From positions 1-22,013 of the forward strand of contig DEYX01000138.1 of the NCBI GenBank assembly GCA_002365025.1: a DNA stretch of 22,013 nt. The letters are read 5' to 3'. Position 1 is the first letter of the stretch, and every line of letters starts with the position of its first letter. Below the pieces are notes generated by a model, which saw nothing but the letters and a program-made list of their open reading frames with translations, did not search any database and was not told the origin of the DNA. This DNA comes from Hungatella sp. UBA3147. Its GTDB lineage: Bacteria; Bacillota; Clostridia; Lachnospirales; Lachnospiraceae. This document shows, piece by piece, positions 7,328 through 14,733 of this stretch. Made by a program: the position numbers and the translations under genes.

Positions 7328-8761
7328 CTAAAACGGATAACGAAGCACCGGATTTCTTGCAGCACCCACTTCATCAGGACGTCCGATTGCAGTAGTTTCC
7401 GGCTTCTGGTGAATGGCTTCAGGATTCTCCATTGCATCTTTATAGATGGAAATAAATACATCTGCCGCTTCATCCAATGTCTCTTTACTCTCGGTTTCCG
7501 TTGGTTCCGCCATCAGGGCCTCGTGTACAATCAGAGGGAAGTATACAGTCGGCGGATGGATTCCATTATCCAGAAGCGCTTTGGCAATATCATTTGCTGT
7601 CACATGTTTTTCTTTTGCTTCCTTTTCCATAGATATCACAAACTCATGCATACAAATACCGGTATTAACTACTTGATAACAGGAACTTAACCTTTTCATG
7701 AGATAATTGGCATTCAGTACTGCATGCCTGGCGCTTTCCCCAACACCTTCACATCCAAGACTCATGAGATAACTCAATGCTCTTAATACTACCAGGAAGT
7801 TTCCGTTAAAGGCTTTCACCTTTCCAATACTCTGGGGATAATCATTATTTTCCGTATAGCTTCCGTCCCGTTCTTCAATATGCGGCCTTGGCAGATAAGG
7901 AGCCAGAAATGCCTTACAGCCCACCGCACCTGCCCCCGGACCGCCGCCGCCGTGAGGCGTGGAAAAAGTCTTATGAAGGTTTAGGTGCACACAGTCAAAG
8001 CCCATATCGCCCGGGCGGATTACTCCCATAATGGCATTTAAGTTCGCTCCGTCATAATAAACAAGACCGCCGGCATCATGAACGATTTTAGTAATTTCCA
8101 GAATATCTTTTTCAAAAATACCCAATGTGTTGGGATTGGTTAACATAAGACCAGCCGTATCCTCGCCTACCGCTGCCCGGAGTTTGTCTAAATCCACGCA
8201 GCCATCCGTACCGGAAGAAATATTAACGACTTTCAGCCCGGCCATAACTGCCGTTGCCGGATTGGTTCCATGGGCAGAATCAGGAACAATGATCTTTGTC
8301 CGTTTCGTATCTCCTTTTCTTTCATGATAACGTTTTATGAGCATGACTCCGGTCAGTTCCCCATGGGCGCCTGCTGCAGGCTGGAACGTCATGGCATCCA
8401 TACCTGTAATTTCACAAAGATATTTTTCAGCCAGATATAAGACTTTTAAGCTTCCCTGCACCGTGGCTTCCGGCTGCAGCGGATGTACTTCCGTAAATCC
8501 TGGCAGGCTGGCAACCGCTTCATTGATCCGCGGATTATATTTCATTGTACAAGAACCCAGAGGATAGAAACCGTTATTCACTCCATGTGTTCTCCGTTCT
8601 AAGGAGGAATAGTGACGGCTGATATCATTTTCCGCCAATTCCGGCAATCTCAGCTCCTGCTCTCTTAAGCAAACAGCTGGAAGATTTACCGCTTCTACAT
8701 CACAAGGCGGAAGGAAACTGCTTTTTCTTCCTTTTACACTTTTTTCAAACAACAGTTTCAT
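7328..8761 (-). CDS. gcvPB: Glycine dehydrogenase (decarboxylating) subunit 2, P protein
   Basis: With GcvPA this forms the PLP-dependent P protein, which decarboxylates glycine and passes the aminomethyl group to lipoyl-GcvH. From the ATG at 8761 it has 477 residues. It carries the PLP-binding lysine K264 in HLNLHKTFSTPHGGGGPG, plus GSCTMKYNPR near 69-78, DSAHGTNPA near 161-169 and YYDGANLNA near 235-243. The start overlaps the gcvPA stop by one base, and GGAGGTG lies about 8 bases upstream; a GTG at 8764 is an alternative. Close overlap with gcvPA suggests coupled translation and equal subunit amounts. The stop is followed 6 bases later by the serine dehydratase remnant. Confidence 0.97.
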   Translation of the reverse strand: MKLLFEKSVKGRKSSFLPPCDVEAVNLPAVCLREQELRLPELAENDISRHYSSLERRTHGVNNGFYPLGSCTMKYNPRINEAVASLPGFTEVHPLQPEATVQGSLKVLYLAEKYLCEITGMDAMTFQPAAGAHGELTGVMLIKRYHERKGDTKRTKIIVPDSAHGTNPATAVMAGLKVVNISSGTDGCVDLDKLRAAVGEDTAGLMLTNPNTLGIFEKDILEITKIVHDAGGLVYYDGANLNAIMGVIRPGDMGFDCVHLNLHKTFSTPHGGGGPGAGAVGCKAFLAPYLPRPHIEERDGSYTENNDYPQSIGKVKAFNGNFLVVLRALSYLMSLGCEGVGESARHAVLNANYLMKRLSSCYQVVNTGICMHEFVISMEKEAKEKHVTANDIAKALLDNGIHPPTVYFPLIVHEALMAEPTETESKETLDEAADVFISIYKDAMENPEAIHQKPETTAIGRPDEVGAARNPVLRYPF

Positions 8762-10074
8762 CACTTTCCCACCTCCTTCATTACTTTAATTAACCGGTCC
8801 ATATCCTGTTTCCGGTTCATTTCAGTGGCGCACCACAGAATTCCTTCCTCTACCGGAAGTCCTCCAAGAATTCCATGGTCTTCCAGATGTTTCATCAACG
8901 TCTCCGCCGGTACCGGAGACGTTGTTACGAATTCGTGGAAAAATTCTCCTTTATGAACTCTTTTAAATCCGGCAGCATCCAGTTCAGCCGCCAGATAATG
9001 TGCCTTTGCCATACACTGTCTTGCCGTTTCTTTTATTCCTTCCGGTCCCATGGACGCCATATATACAGCAGCCGTCATGGCACAAAGTGCCTGATTGGAG
9101 CAGATGTTGGAGGACGCTTTCTCTCTCCGGATATGCTGTTCCCTCGCCTGCAGAGTCAGAACAAATGCCCGTTTTCCTTCTGTGTCCCTGGTTTCTCCCA
9201 CAATCCGGCCGGGCAGCTTTCTGACCAGTTCTTCCGTGGCCGCCATAAAGCCCAGGTATGGACCTCCGAATCCTAAATGGATACCCAGCGGCTGGCCCTC
9301 GCCCACTGCAATATCGGCCCGGCATTCTCCCGGAGTTTTTAAAATTGCAGCAGCAATCGGATTGATTCCCATAATAAATCTGGCACCGTTCTGATGAATG
9401 ATCTCTCCTGCTTTTACCATATCTTCCAATAGTCCATAATAATTGGGCTGTGCCAGATAAACACCGGAAACCGTTTCATCCATCATGGCCTCCAAAGCAG
9501 CTAAGTCGGTTTTACCGTCTCCCACCGGGATCAGCTCCATCTCATGGCCTGCTGCCCAGCAATAGGTGCGGACTGTTTCAATCACATCCGGGTGAACTGC
9601 CGCCGACACCAGTGTCTTACTGCGTTTTTTGTCCCGGCACATAGCGGCTGCTTCCGCTGCTGCCGTTGCCCCGTCATACACAGAGGCATTGGATATGCTC
9701 ATGCCGGTCAGTTCGCAGATCATCGTCTGATATTCAAATATAGACTGGAGGATCCCCTGAGAAATCTCAGCCTGATATGGTGTATAAGCGGTCAGAAACG
9801 TTTCTTTGCTGACTACGGTATCAACAATTGCAGGTATGTAATGGCGGTATGCGCCGGCGCCCCTGAATATCACCGGAAACACTTTATTTTCTTCCGACAT
9901 GCCCGTTAAGATCTGTCTCACTTCCAGTTCAGACTTTCCTTCCGGAATTGCCGGTCCGTCTTTTAAAATCAAATGTGCCGGTACTTTCGCATACAGATCA
10001 GCCAGTGAGGAGATGCCGATTTCATGAAGCATTTCCCGAAGCTGGGCATCGGTTGAGGAAAGGTAATTTCCCAT
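8761..10074 (-). CDS. gcvPA: Glycine dehydrogenase (decarboxylating) subunit 1, P protein
   Basis: This is the N-terminal half of the split P protein used by Firmicutes, 437 residues long. It is PLP-fold but lacks the cofactor lysine, which is in GcvPB. Family segments include YTPYQAEISQGILQSIFEYQ near 96-115, SNASVYDGATAAAEA near 128-142, and AREQHIRREKASSNICSNQ in the last third. It starts 3 bases after the gcvH stop, with its ribosome binding site (GAGGAG) inside the end of gcvH, and ends within the start of gcvPB. The arrangement gcvT-gcvH-gcvPA-gcvPB is common in clostridial glycine operons. I see nothing missing. Confidence 0.97.
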   Translation of the reverse strand: MGNYLSSTDAQLREMLHEIGISSLADLYAKVPAHLILKDGPAIPEGKSELEVRQILTGMSEENKVFPVIFRGAGAYRHYIPAIVDTVVSKETFLTAYTPYQAEISQGILQSIFEYQTMICELTGMSISNASVYDGATAAAEAAAMCRDKKRSKTLVSAAVHPDVIETVRTYCWAAGHEMELIPVGDGKTDLAALEAMMDETVSGVYLAQPNYYGLLEDMVKAGEIIHQNGARFIMGINPIAAAILKTPGECRADIAVGEGQPLGIHLGFGGPYLGFMAATEELVRKLPGRIVGETRDTEGKRAFVLTLQAREQHIRREKASSNICSNQALCAMTAAVYMASMGPEGIKETARQCMAKAHYLAAELDAAGFKRVHKGEFFHEFVTTSPVPAETLMKHLEDHGILGGLPVEEGILWCATEMNRKQDMDRLIKVMKEVGK

Positions 10075-10077
10075 CCT

Positions 10078-10458
10078 TTACTCCTCCTCTCTGCATAATG
10101 CTTCATATGCGTCCGCTTCCAGAAGTTCCACGCTTTCACCCACTTCAGAAATCTCAACCATCCAGGCGACGTAAGGATCTTCATTTAACATTTCCGGTCT
10201 GTCTGTCACCTCTTCATTAACTGCGAAGACTGTACCGGAAACCGGGGAATTTACATCAGAAACTGCTTTTACACTTTCCACGTCAGCATAGCTTTCCCCG
10301 GCCACTACTTCATCTCCATTTTCCGGAAGATTAACAAACACCAGATTCCCCAGAGCCTGCTGGGCAAAGTCAGTAAGACCGGTGCGAACGTTTCCCCCAT
10401 CCAGATGCTCTACCCATTCGTGGGATCTGGTATATTTCAGACTTTTGGGTATATTCAT
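10078..10458 (-). CDS. gcvH: Glycine cleavage system H protein
   Basis: This small lipoyl carrier shuttles the aminomethyl group between the P, T and L proteins. It has 126 residues, the normal H-protein length. The lipoylated lysine is K64 in the motif ESVKAVSDV, and the domain opens with YTRSHEWV near 9-16. The open frame extends 49 codons upstream, but the ATG at 10458 is chosen because GGAGG lies 7 bases before it and the family start follows directly; the extension overlaps the end of gcvT. It lies 55 bases after gcvT and 3 bases before gcvPA. Its lysine is the obvious substrate for LplA and LipA encoded at the end of the same operon. Confidence 0.97.
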   Translation of the reverse strand: MNIPKSLKYTRSHEWVEHLDGGNVRTGLTDFAQQALGNLVFVNLPENGDEVVAGESYADVESVKAVSDVNSPVSGTVFAVNEEVTDRPEMLNEDPYVAWMVEISEVGESVELLEADAYEALCREEE

Positions 10459-10513
10459 ATAAAACCTCCGTTCTGCCGCTATGATCACGGCCATGAATTT
10501 ACTTAAATAAAAA

Positions 10514-11794
10514 TTAAGCCTTTTTATAAAACGGCAATGACACAATCTCAGCCGCCACTCTGCGCCCTCTGACATCTGCTTCAACCTGGGTGCCTGTTTC
10601 TGCATAATTCTTATCGATCAATGCCATGGCATAAGCACCGCCAAGATAAGGACAGTGGGTACCGGATGTTGATTCACCAATCTTTTGATCTCCTGCGTAG
10701 ACTGCACAATGCTCACGGATAATTCCCCTGCCTGTAACTTTTAATCCGACCCGTTTAATCTTCGGCTCCCCTTTGGCTGCAATGGCATTTTTTCCGATAA
10801 ACTCTTCCTTCTGCATTTTCACGCCAAAATCCAGTCCGGTTTCCAGAGGCGTAATTGTATCATCCATTTCGTGTCCATATAACGGCATCGCCGCTTCCAG
10901 ACGGAGCGTATCTCTTGCCCCCAGTCCGCATGGAATTAACCCGCTTATCTTTCCGGCTTCCAAAAGTTTATTCCAGATATGAGGGGCATCTTCCGGCCGG
11001 CAGTAAATTTCATATCCATGTTCCCCTGTATAACCAGTCTGGGATACCAGGCACTCTGCTCCGGCAACGTTCACGCCGTCCTGAAATGTATAATATTTTT
11101 CCGGTATCTGTTCTTCCTTCATTACTTTCGTCAGAATCGCTCTGGAACCTGGGCCCTGGACTGCCAGCTGAGCATAAGAATCCGACAGATCCTCAAGTAC
11201 TGCATCTCCGGTCAGATGCGCCTTCATCCATGCTACATCCTTGTGACGGTTGGAGGCATTTACTACCACGAAATACTTGTCTGCCGCCATCCGATAGACA
11301 ATCAGATCATCCACGACTCCGCCCTCTTCGTTGCACATAGGACTGTAACGTACCCGTCCGTTCTGCATATTGGTAAAATCGTTGGTAAATAAATGATTGA
11401 TATTCGCCAGCGCATCCGGTCCGGATATGATGACCTCTCCCATATGGGAAACATCAAATAATCCAGCCTGCTTTCTGACTGCCATATGCTCTGCAATCAC
11501 ACCGGAATACTGTACCGGCAGAAGGTATCCCGCAAACGGAACGATTTTTCCTCCCCCAGCTACATGGCAATCGTACAAAGGTGTTTTTAATTCCACTTGT
11601 TCCTCTTCCTTTCCTGTTTTATTCTGCTTTCCTGCAGGTTGTTCTTTGCTGTTACTGGCAAAAGAACCTACAAACGTCTTTTCCGGATTTGCTGCCTGCG
11701 ATGCAAATCCAGCATCATAACCAGGAAAAACAATCTTTGCGAGCTTTTTCTGGTTAACGCGGCATTCGCCCAGTGAATATGCCAGCATATTCAT
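10514..11794 (-). CDS. gcvT: Aminomethyltransferase (T protein), with an unusual N-terminal extension
   Basis: The T protein releases ammonia from aminomethyl-GcvH and gives methylene-THF. The core begins at ELKTPLYDCHV and shows GYLLPVQY, FDVSHMGEV, the folate-site NEEGGVVDDLIVY and QTGYTGEHGYE. From a GTG at 11596 it would be about 360 residues, the family length. However, the best ribosome binding site is AAGGAG 5 bases before an ATG at 11794, directly after the leader terminator, and the frame is open from there to the core. That gives 426 residues with a 66-residue extension whose second half is rich in Lys, Glu, Gln and Asn. The GTG has its own purine-rich site, so both forms may be made. 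It is the first gene of the riboswitch-controlled operon. Confidence 0.93.
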   Translation of the reverse strand: MNMLAYSLGECRVNQKKLAKIVFPGYDAGFASQAANPEKTFVGSFASNSKEQPAGKQNKTGKEEEQVELKTPLYDCHVAGGGKIVPFAGYLLPVQYSGVIAEHMAVRKQAGLFDVSHMGEVIISGPDALANINHLFTNDFTNMQNGRVRYSPMCNEEGGVVDDLIVYRMAADKYFVVVNASNRHKDVAWMKAHLTGDAVLEDLSDSYAQLAVQGPGSRAILTKVMKEEQIPEKYYTFQDGVNVAGAECLVSQTGYTGEHGYEIYCRPEDAPHIWNKLLEAGKISGLIPCGLGARDTLRLEAAMPLYGHEMDDTITPLETGLDFGVKMQKEEFIGKNAIAAKGEPKIKRVGLKVTGRGIIREHCAVYAGDQKIGESTSGTHCPYLGGAYAMALIDKNYAETGTQVEADVRGRRVAAEIVSLPFYKKA

Positions 11795-11812
11795 TTGACT
11801 CCTTACTCGCGC

Positions 11813-11850
11813 AAAAAAACGGAGACGCACCCCTTAAGGTGCGCCTCCGT
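11813..11850 (-). terminator. Intrinsic terminator controlled by the glycine riboswitch
   Basis: A 13-bp stem (11850-11838 with 11831-11819, one G-U pair) is followed by a run of seven T residues on the - strand (11819-11813). It lies between the second glycine aptamer and the gcvT ribosome binding site. Its first strand overlaps the conserved 3' end of aptamer 2 (ACAGGACGGAG, 11854-11844), so folding of the bound aptamer should prevent terminator formation. That predicts an ON switch in glycine. Confidence 0.9.
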
Positions 11851-12050
11851 CCTGTAACCTGAAAGATTCTTTCTCATTAATTCATATGAGAAGTTGCTTC
11901 TTCGGCGGGCTGGTAACATCTTTATCATCAGCCACTTTCCAGAGTATTCGTCCAATTTCGGTCCTTTTACCTGAGAGTTTCTCACGCAGTTCCCCTTCGG
12001 CGCCGTATCATCCAGATATTATATCCTGCATGGACGGTCTCTCCCGAAAT
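11844..12050 (-). promoter_or_regulatory. Tandem glycine riboswitch
   Basis: Two glycine aptamers lie head to tail. Aptamer 1 starts with GGGAGAG (about 12045), contains GCGCCGAAGGGG (12004-11993), and closes with CTCTCAGGTAAAAGGACC. Aptamer 2 starts with GAAAG (about 11938), contains CGCCGAAGAAGCAA (11905-11892), and closes with CTTTCAGGTTACAGGACGGAG. The closing stems GAGAG/CTCTC and GAAAG/CTTTC match within each aptamer. Position before gcvT and the overlap with a terminator match the well-known glycine-activated gcvT riboswitch of Bacillus and Clostridia. Glycine would switch on the whole cleavage operon. A small open frame across this region is a by-product of the RNA sequence. Confidence 0.95.
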
Positions 12051-12082
12051 CTTCAATCGATCTATATGTTGTTTACTTTTTT

Positions 12083-12111
12083 ATGTTATTTCTTTTTTAC
12101 ACGAATTGCAA
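12083..12111 (-). promoter_or_regulatory. Promoter of the glycine cleavage operon
   Basis: A -35-like TTGCAA (12111-12106) and a -10-like TAACAT (12088-12083) are separated by exactly 17 bases on the - strand. Transcription would begin near 12076, about 30 bases before the first riboswitch stem. The boxes are good but not perfect matches to the sigma-A consensus. Confidence 0.55.
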
Positions 12112-12196
12112 TGGTTATTTTTGCCAAAAAATTTTCTTATTTTTTATGGATTTCAAACAAACATTCGAAATTTTCCCAGGTTTTATTATTTTTTAT

Positions 12197-12225
12197 TTGA
12201 CATTTCAACTTTTTTCATGTATAAA
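12197..12225 (+). promoter_or_regulatory. Promoter of the M20D-M20D-MFS operon
   Basis: A perfect -35 TTGACA (12197-12202) and a -10 TATAAA (12220-12225) are separated by 17 bases. Transcription would start near 12232, leaving a 5' leader of about 75 bases before the ATG at 12307. It lies back to back with the glycine operon promoter, about 85 bases away. I see no clear riboswitch or terminator in this leader. Confidence 0.65.
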
Positions 12226-12306
12226 ATCAACTTAACAAACGTCTTTATTTTTTCCATGCTTGCAGCCATTCGATAACCGTTAACTTTTTTCTAAGAGGTG
12301 ATATCC

Positions 12307-13485
12307 ATGAAAAATTTTATTGAAAGAGCGAATGAAATAAAGCAAGAACTGGTAGAAATCCGCAGATACCTCCATGAACACGCAGAGATTGGAGACAATC
12401 TTCCGGTCACTACCCAATATGTAATGGAACAGTTAACAAATCTTGGCCTGGAGCCAAAGGAAATCTGCAAATCCGGGATCACCGCCGTTATTAAAGGCGG
12501 TAAGCCAGGTAAAACCATCTTGCTGAGGGCAGATATGGATGCGCTGCCAATGCAGGAAAACAACAATCTTCCCTTCCGTTCCCAAACAAACTATGCCCAC
12601 ACCTGCGGTCATGATCTTCATACCGCAATGCTCCTCGGTGCTGCCAGGATGCTGACAGAACATCGGGAAAACTTAATCGGTAATGTAAAATTAATGTTTC
12701 AGCCGGCGGAAGAAATTTTCACCGGTTCCGCTGCCATGCTAAAAAGCGGATTAATGGACTCTCCGCAGGTGGATGCAGCCATAGACATGCACGTTATGAC
12801 AGAACAGGCATGCAACACCATAAGCTGCCGTTCCGGATTCGTGACCGCTTCCTGTGACGGTTTTAAGATCACCGTGAAAGGCAAAGGCTGCCACGGTGCC
12901 CAGCCGCAGAACGGTATTGATCCGATCAACGTTGCAGCCCACATATTGATTTCCATGCAGGCGCTGATTGCCAGGGAAACCCCGCCATCCAAGCTGGCTG
13001 TTCTCACAATCGGCAACTTATCTGCCGGCACCACCCCCAACATCATCCCGGAAACGGCTGTCATGCAGGGCACTATGCGCTGCTATGACAAAGATTTAAG
13101 AGCCCATCTTTTTAAACGTTTCAACGAAATGACAATCTACACTGCCAAGGCTTTCGGCGCAGAAGCAGAGATAGAAATCCTGTCTGATGTTCCGTCTATT
13201 TATTCCAATCCGGAAATGATGGAACAGAGTATCGGTTATCTGAAAGAATTAAGTGAATGCTTTGCTTATGATTATGATTATCTGGTTACCGCATCAGACG
13301 ACTATGCCCGTATTACGGAACTGGTTCCCAGCATTTTCTTTGCCATAGGTGCTGCCCCTGATAATCCGGAACTGGTTTATCCAAACCACAACCCTAATGT
13401 CATTTTTAACGAGAATTGTATTCCTGTGGGTGCGGCTATGTTTGCACACTGTGCATACCGCTGGCTGGCTGATCACGCAGAATAA
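12307..13485 (+). CDS. M20D family amidohydrolase/peptidase (first of a tandem pair)
   Basis: This cytoplasmic metal-dependent hydrolase belongs to the group that includes hippurate hydrolase and IAA-amino-acid hydrolases, and splits N-acyl or peptide bonds of small substrates. It has 392 residues. Metal and catalytic motifs: RADMDALPM near 74-82, CGHDLH with C100, H102 and H105, QPAEE with E135 and E136, DMHV with H162, and a C-terminal HNPNVIFNE. The stretch usually reading SEDF reads SDDY here, so substrate handling may differ from its neighbour. The start is set by GAGGTGAT 6 bases before the ATG. It is the first gene of a three-gene operon with a second M20D enzyme and an MFS transporter. 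Substrate unknown; N-acylated amino acids are the best guess. Confidence 0.88.
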   Translation: MKNFIERANEIKQELVEIRRYLHEHAEIGDNLPVTTQYVMEQLTNLGLEPKEICKSGITAVIKGGKPGKTILLRADMDALPMQENNNLPFRSQTNYAHTCGHDLHTAMLLGAARMLTEHRENLIGNVKLMFQPAEEIFTGSAAMLKSGLMDSPQVDAAIDMHVMTEQACNTISCRSGFVTASCDGFKITVKGKGCHGAQPQNGIDPINVAAHILISMQALIARETPPSKLAVLTIGNLSAGTTPNIIPETAVMQGTMRCYDKDLRAHLFKRFNEMTIYTAKAFGAEAEIEILSDVPSIYSNPEMMEQSIGYLKELSECFAYDYDYLVTASDDYARITELVPSIFFAIGAAPDNPELVYPNHNPNVIFNENCIPVGAAMFAHCAYRWLADHAE

Positions 13486-13544
13486 CGTTTTTGAAGTTAC
13501 CCTTGTGCAAATTTATGAAAAAGCTTTTGAAAGGAGTCTAAAAA

Positions 13545-14720
13545 ATGAATGAAATCAGAAAAAGGTCCCTGGAAATATATCCTCAAATAGTTGCTGACCG
13601 CAGAGAGCTTCACAAATCTCCTGAACTGGGACTGGATCTTCCGGCAACTGCCGCTTATATTACAAAACGGTTAACAGAAATGGGATACACCCCTAAGCCC
13701 TGCGGCCCCGGTGGAGTTACGGCTACCGTTGGAACCGGAGGAAAAACAGTACTTTTGCGGGCTGATGCCGATGCTCTTCCCATGAACGAAGAAAGCGGAC
13801 TTCCCTTTTCTTCGCAGATTCCCGGAAGAGCCCATACCTGCGGCCATGATCTCCATGCCGCTATGCTCTTGGGAGCTGCCCAAATTTTAAAAGAGCAGGA
13901 AAGCACCTTAAAGGGAACGGTTAAATTAATGTTTCAGCCTGGAGAAGAAATTTTTGCAGGAGCCAAATCCATGATTGAACATGGAATTTTAGAATCTCCC
14001 AAAGTAGACATTGCCTTTGGTGCACATGTCTTTGCTCTCTTTCCCTTGGGAACAGTAGGTTATTGCCCCGGAGACATGATGGCTTCGGTAAATGGATTCC
14101 GTATTACGGTGACTGGTACCGGCTGCCATGGCGCTCAGTCATATGTGGGTGTGGATCCGATTAATATTGCTTTACATATTCATCTGGCTCTTCAGGAGTT
14201 AATCTCCCGTGAAATTGATTCAGCGGCCCCCGCGCTGATTACCGTAGGTCAATTACATGCAGGAAGTGCCGCTAATATTATTCCTGAGACAGCATTCATG
14301 GAAGGAACCATACGTACATTTTCAAGCTCTGTGCAGGAATTTCTGGTAAAACGGTTAAAAGAGGTTGCAGAGTCTGTTGCGAAAACCTACCGGGGAACCG
14401 CCATGGTGGAGATGATTTATGATGTTCCCACCAACTATACGGATAAAACCCTTATGCTGGAAATGCAGGAAGCCGTAAAGCAGCTGCATGATGAACAGAT
14501 TATACTTTCGGAAATATCACCGCTTCAGGGATCTGAGGATTTTGCATTAATTTCTCAGAAGGTACCATCTGTTTTCTTTGGGCTTGGTGCTGACTTCCCT
14601 GGTCAAGATACCGTTAAAGCGCCTCATAATCCTAAAGTTGTCTTCAATGAAGAAGTACTCTCTATCGGTGCCGCTGTTTATGCAAATTGTGCAAAACACT
14701 GGCTGGAAAATAATCAATAG
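13545..14720 (+). CDS. M20D family amidohydrolase/peptidase (second of a tandem pair)
   Basis: This 391-residue enzyme is a paralogue of the preceding gene, colinear over its full length. Motifs: RADADALPM near 72-80, CGHDLH with C99, H101 and H104, QPGEE with E134 and E135, GAHV with H161, the canonical GSEDF in the last quarter, and HNPKVVFNE at the end. With all family residues in place it is likely active. AAAGGAG lies shortly before the ATG, 59 bases after the first paralogue. The pair could act on different acyl-amino acids or form a heteromer. The following MFS gene starts 13 bases after its stop, so it is almost certainly co-transcribed. Confidence 0.9.
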   Translation: MNEIRKRSLEIYPQIVADRRELHKSPELGLDLPATAAYITKRLTEMGYTPKPCGPGGVTATVGTGGKTVLLRADADALPMNEESGLPFSSQIPGRAHTCGHDLHAAMLLGAAQILKEQESTLKGTVKLMFQPGEEIFAGAKSMIEHGILESPKVDIAFGAHVFALFPLGTVGYCPGDMMASVNGFRITVTGTGCHGAQSYVGVDPINIALHIHLALQELISREIDSAAPALITVGQLHAGSAANIIPETAFMEGTIRTFSSSVQEFLVKRLKEVAESVAKTYRGTAMVEMIYDVPTNYTDKTLMLEMQEAVKQLHDEQIILSEISPLQGSEDFALISQKVPSVFFGLGADFPGQDTVKAPHNPKVVFNEEVLSIGAAVYANCAKHWLENNQ

Positions 14721-14733
14721 CGGGAGGAAGACG

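Noticed and set aside
10459..10605. N-terminal extension of gcvH
   Set aside because: It overlaps the end of gcvT in another frame, and a strong ribosome binding site marks the ATG at 10458.
11803..11985. 60-codon open frame on the - strand
   Set aside because: It lies inside the glycine riboswitch and its terminator, and its sequence is explained by the conserved aptamer bases.
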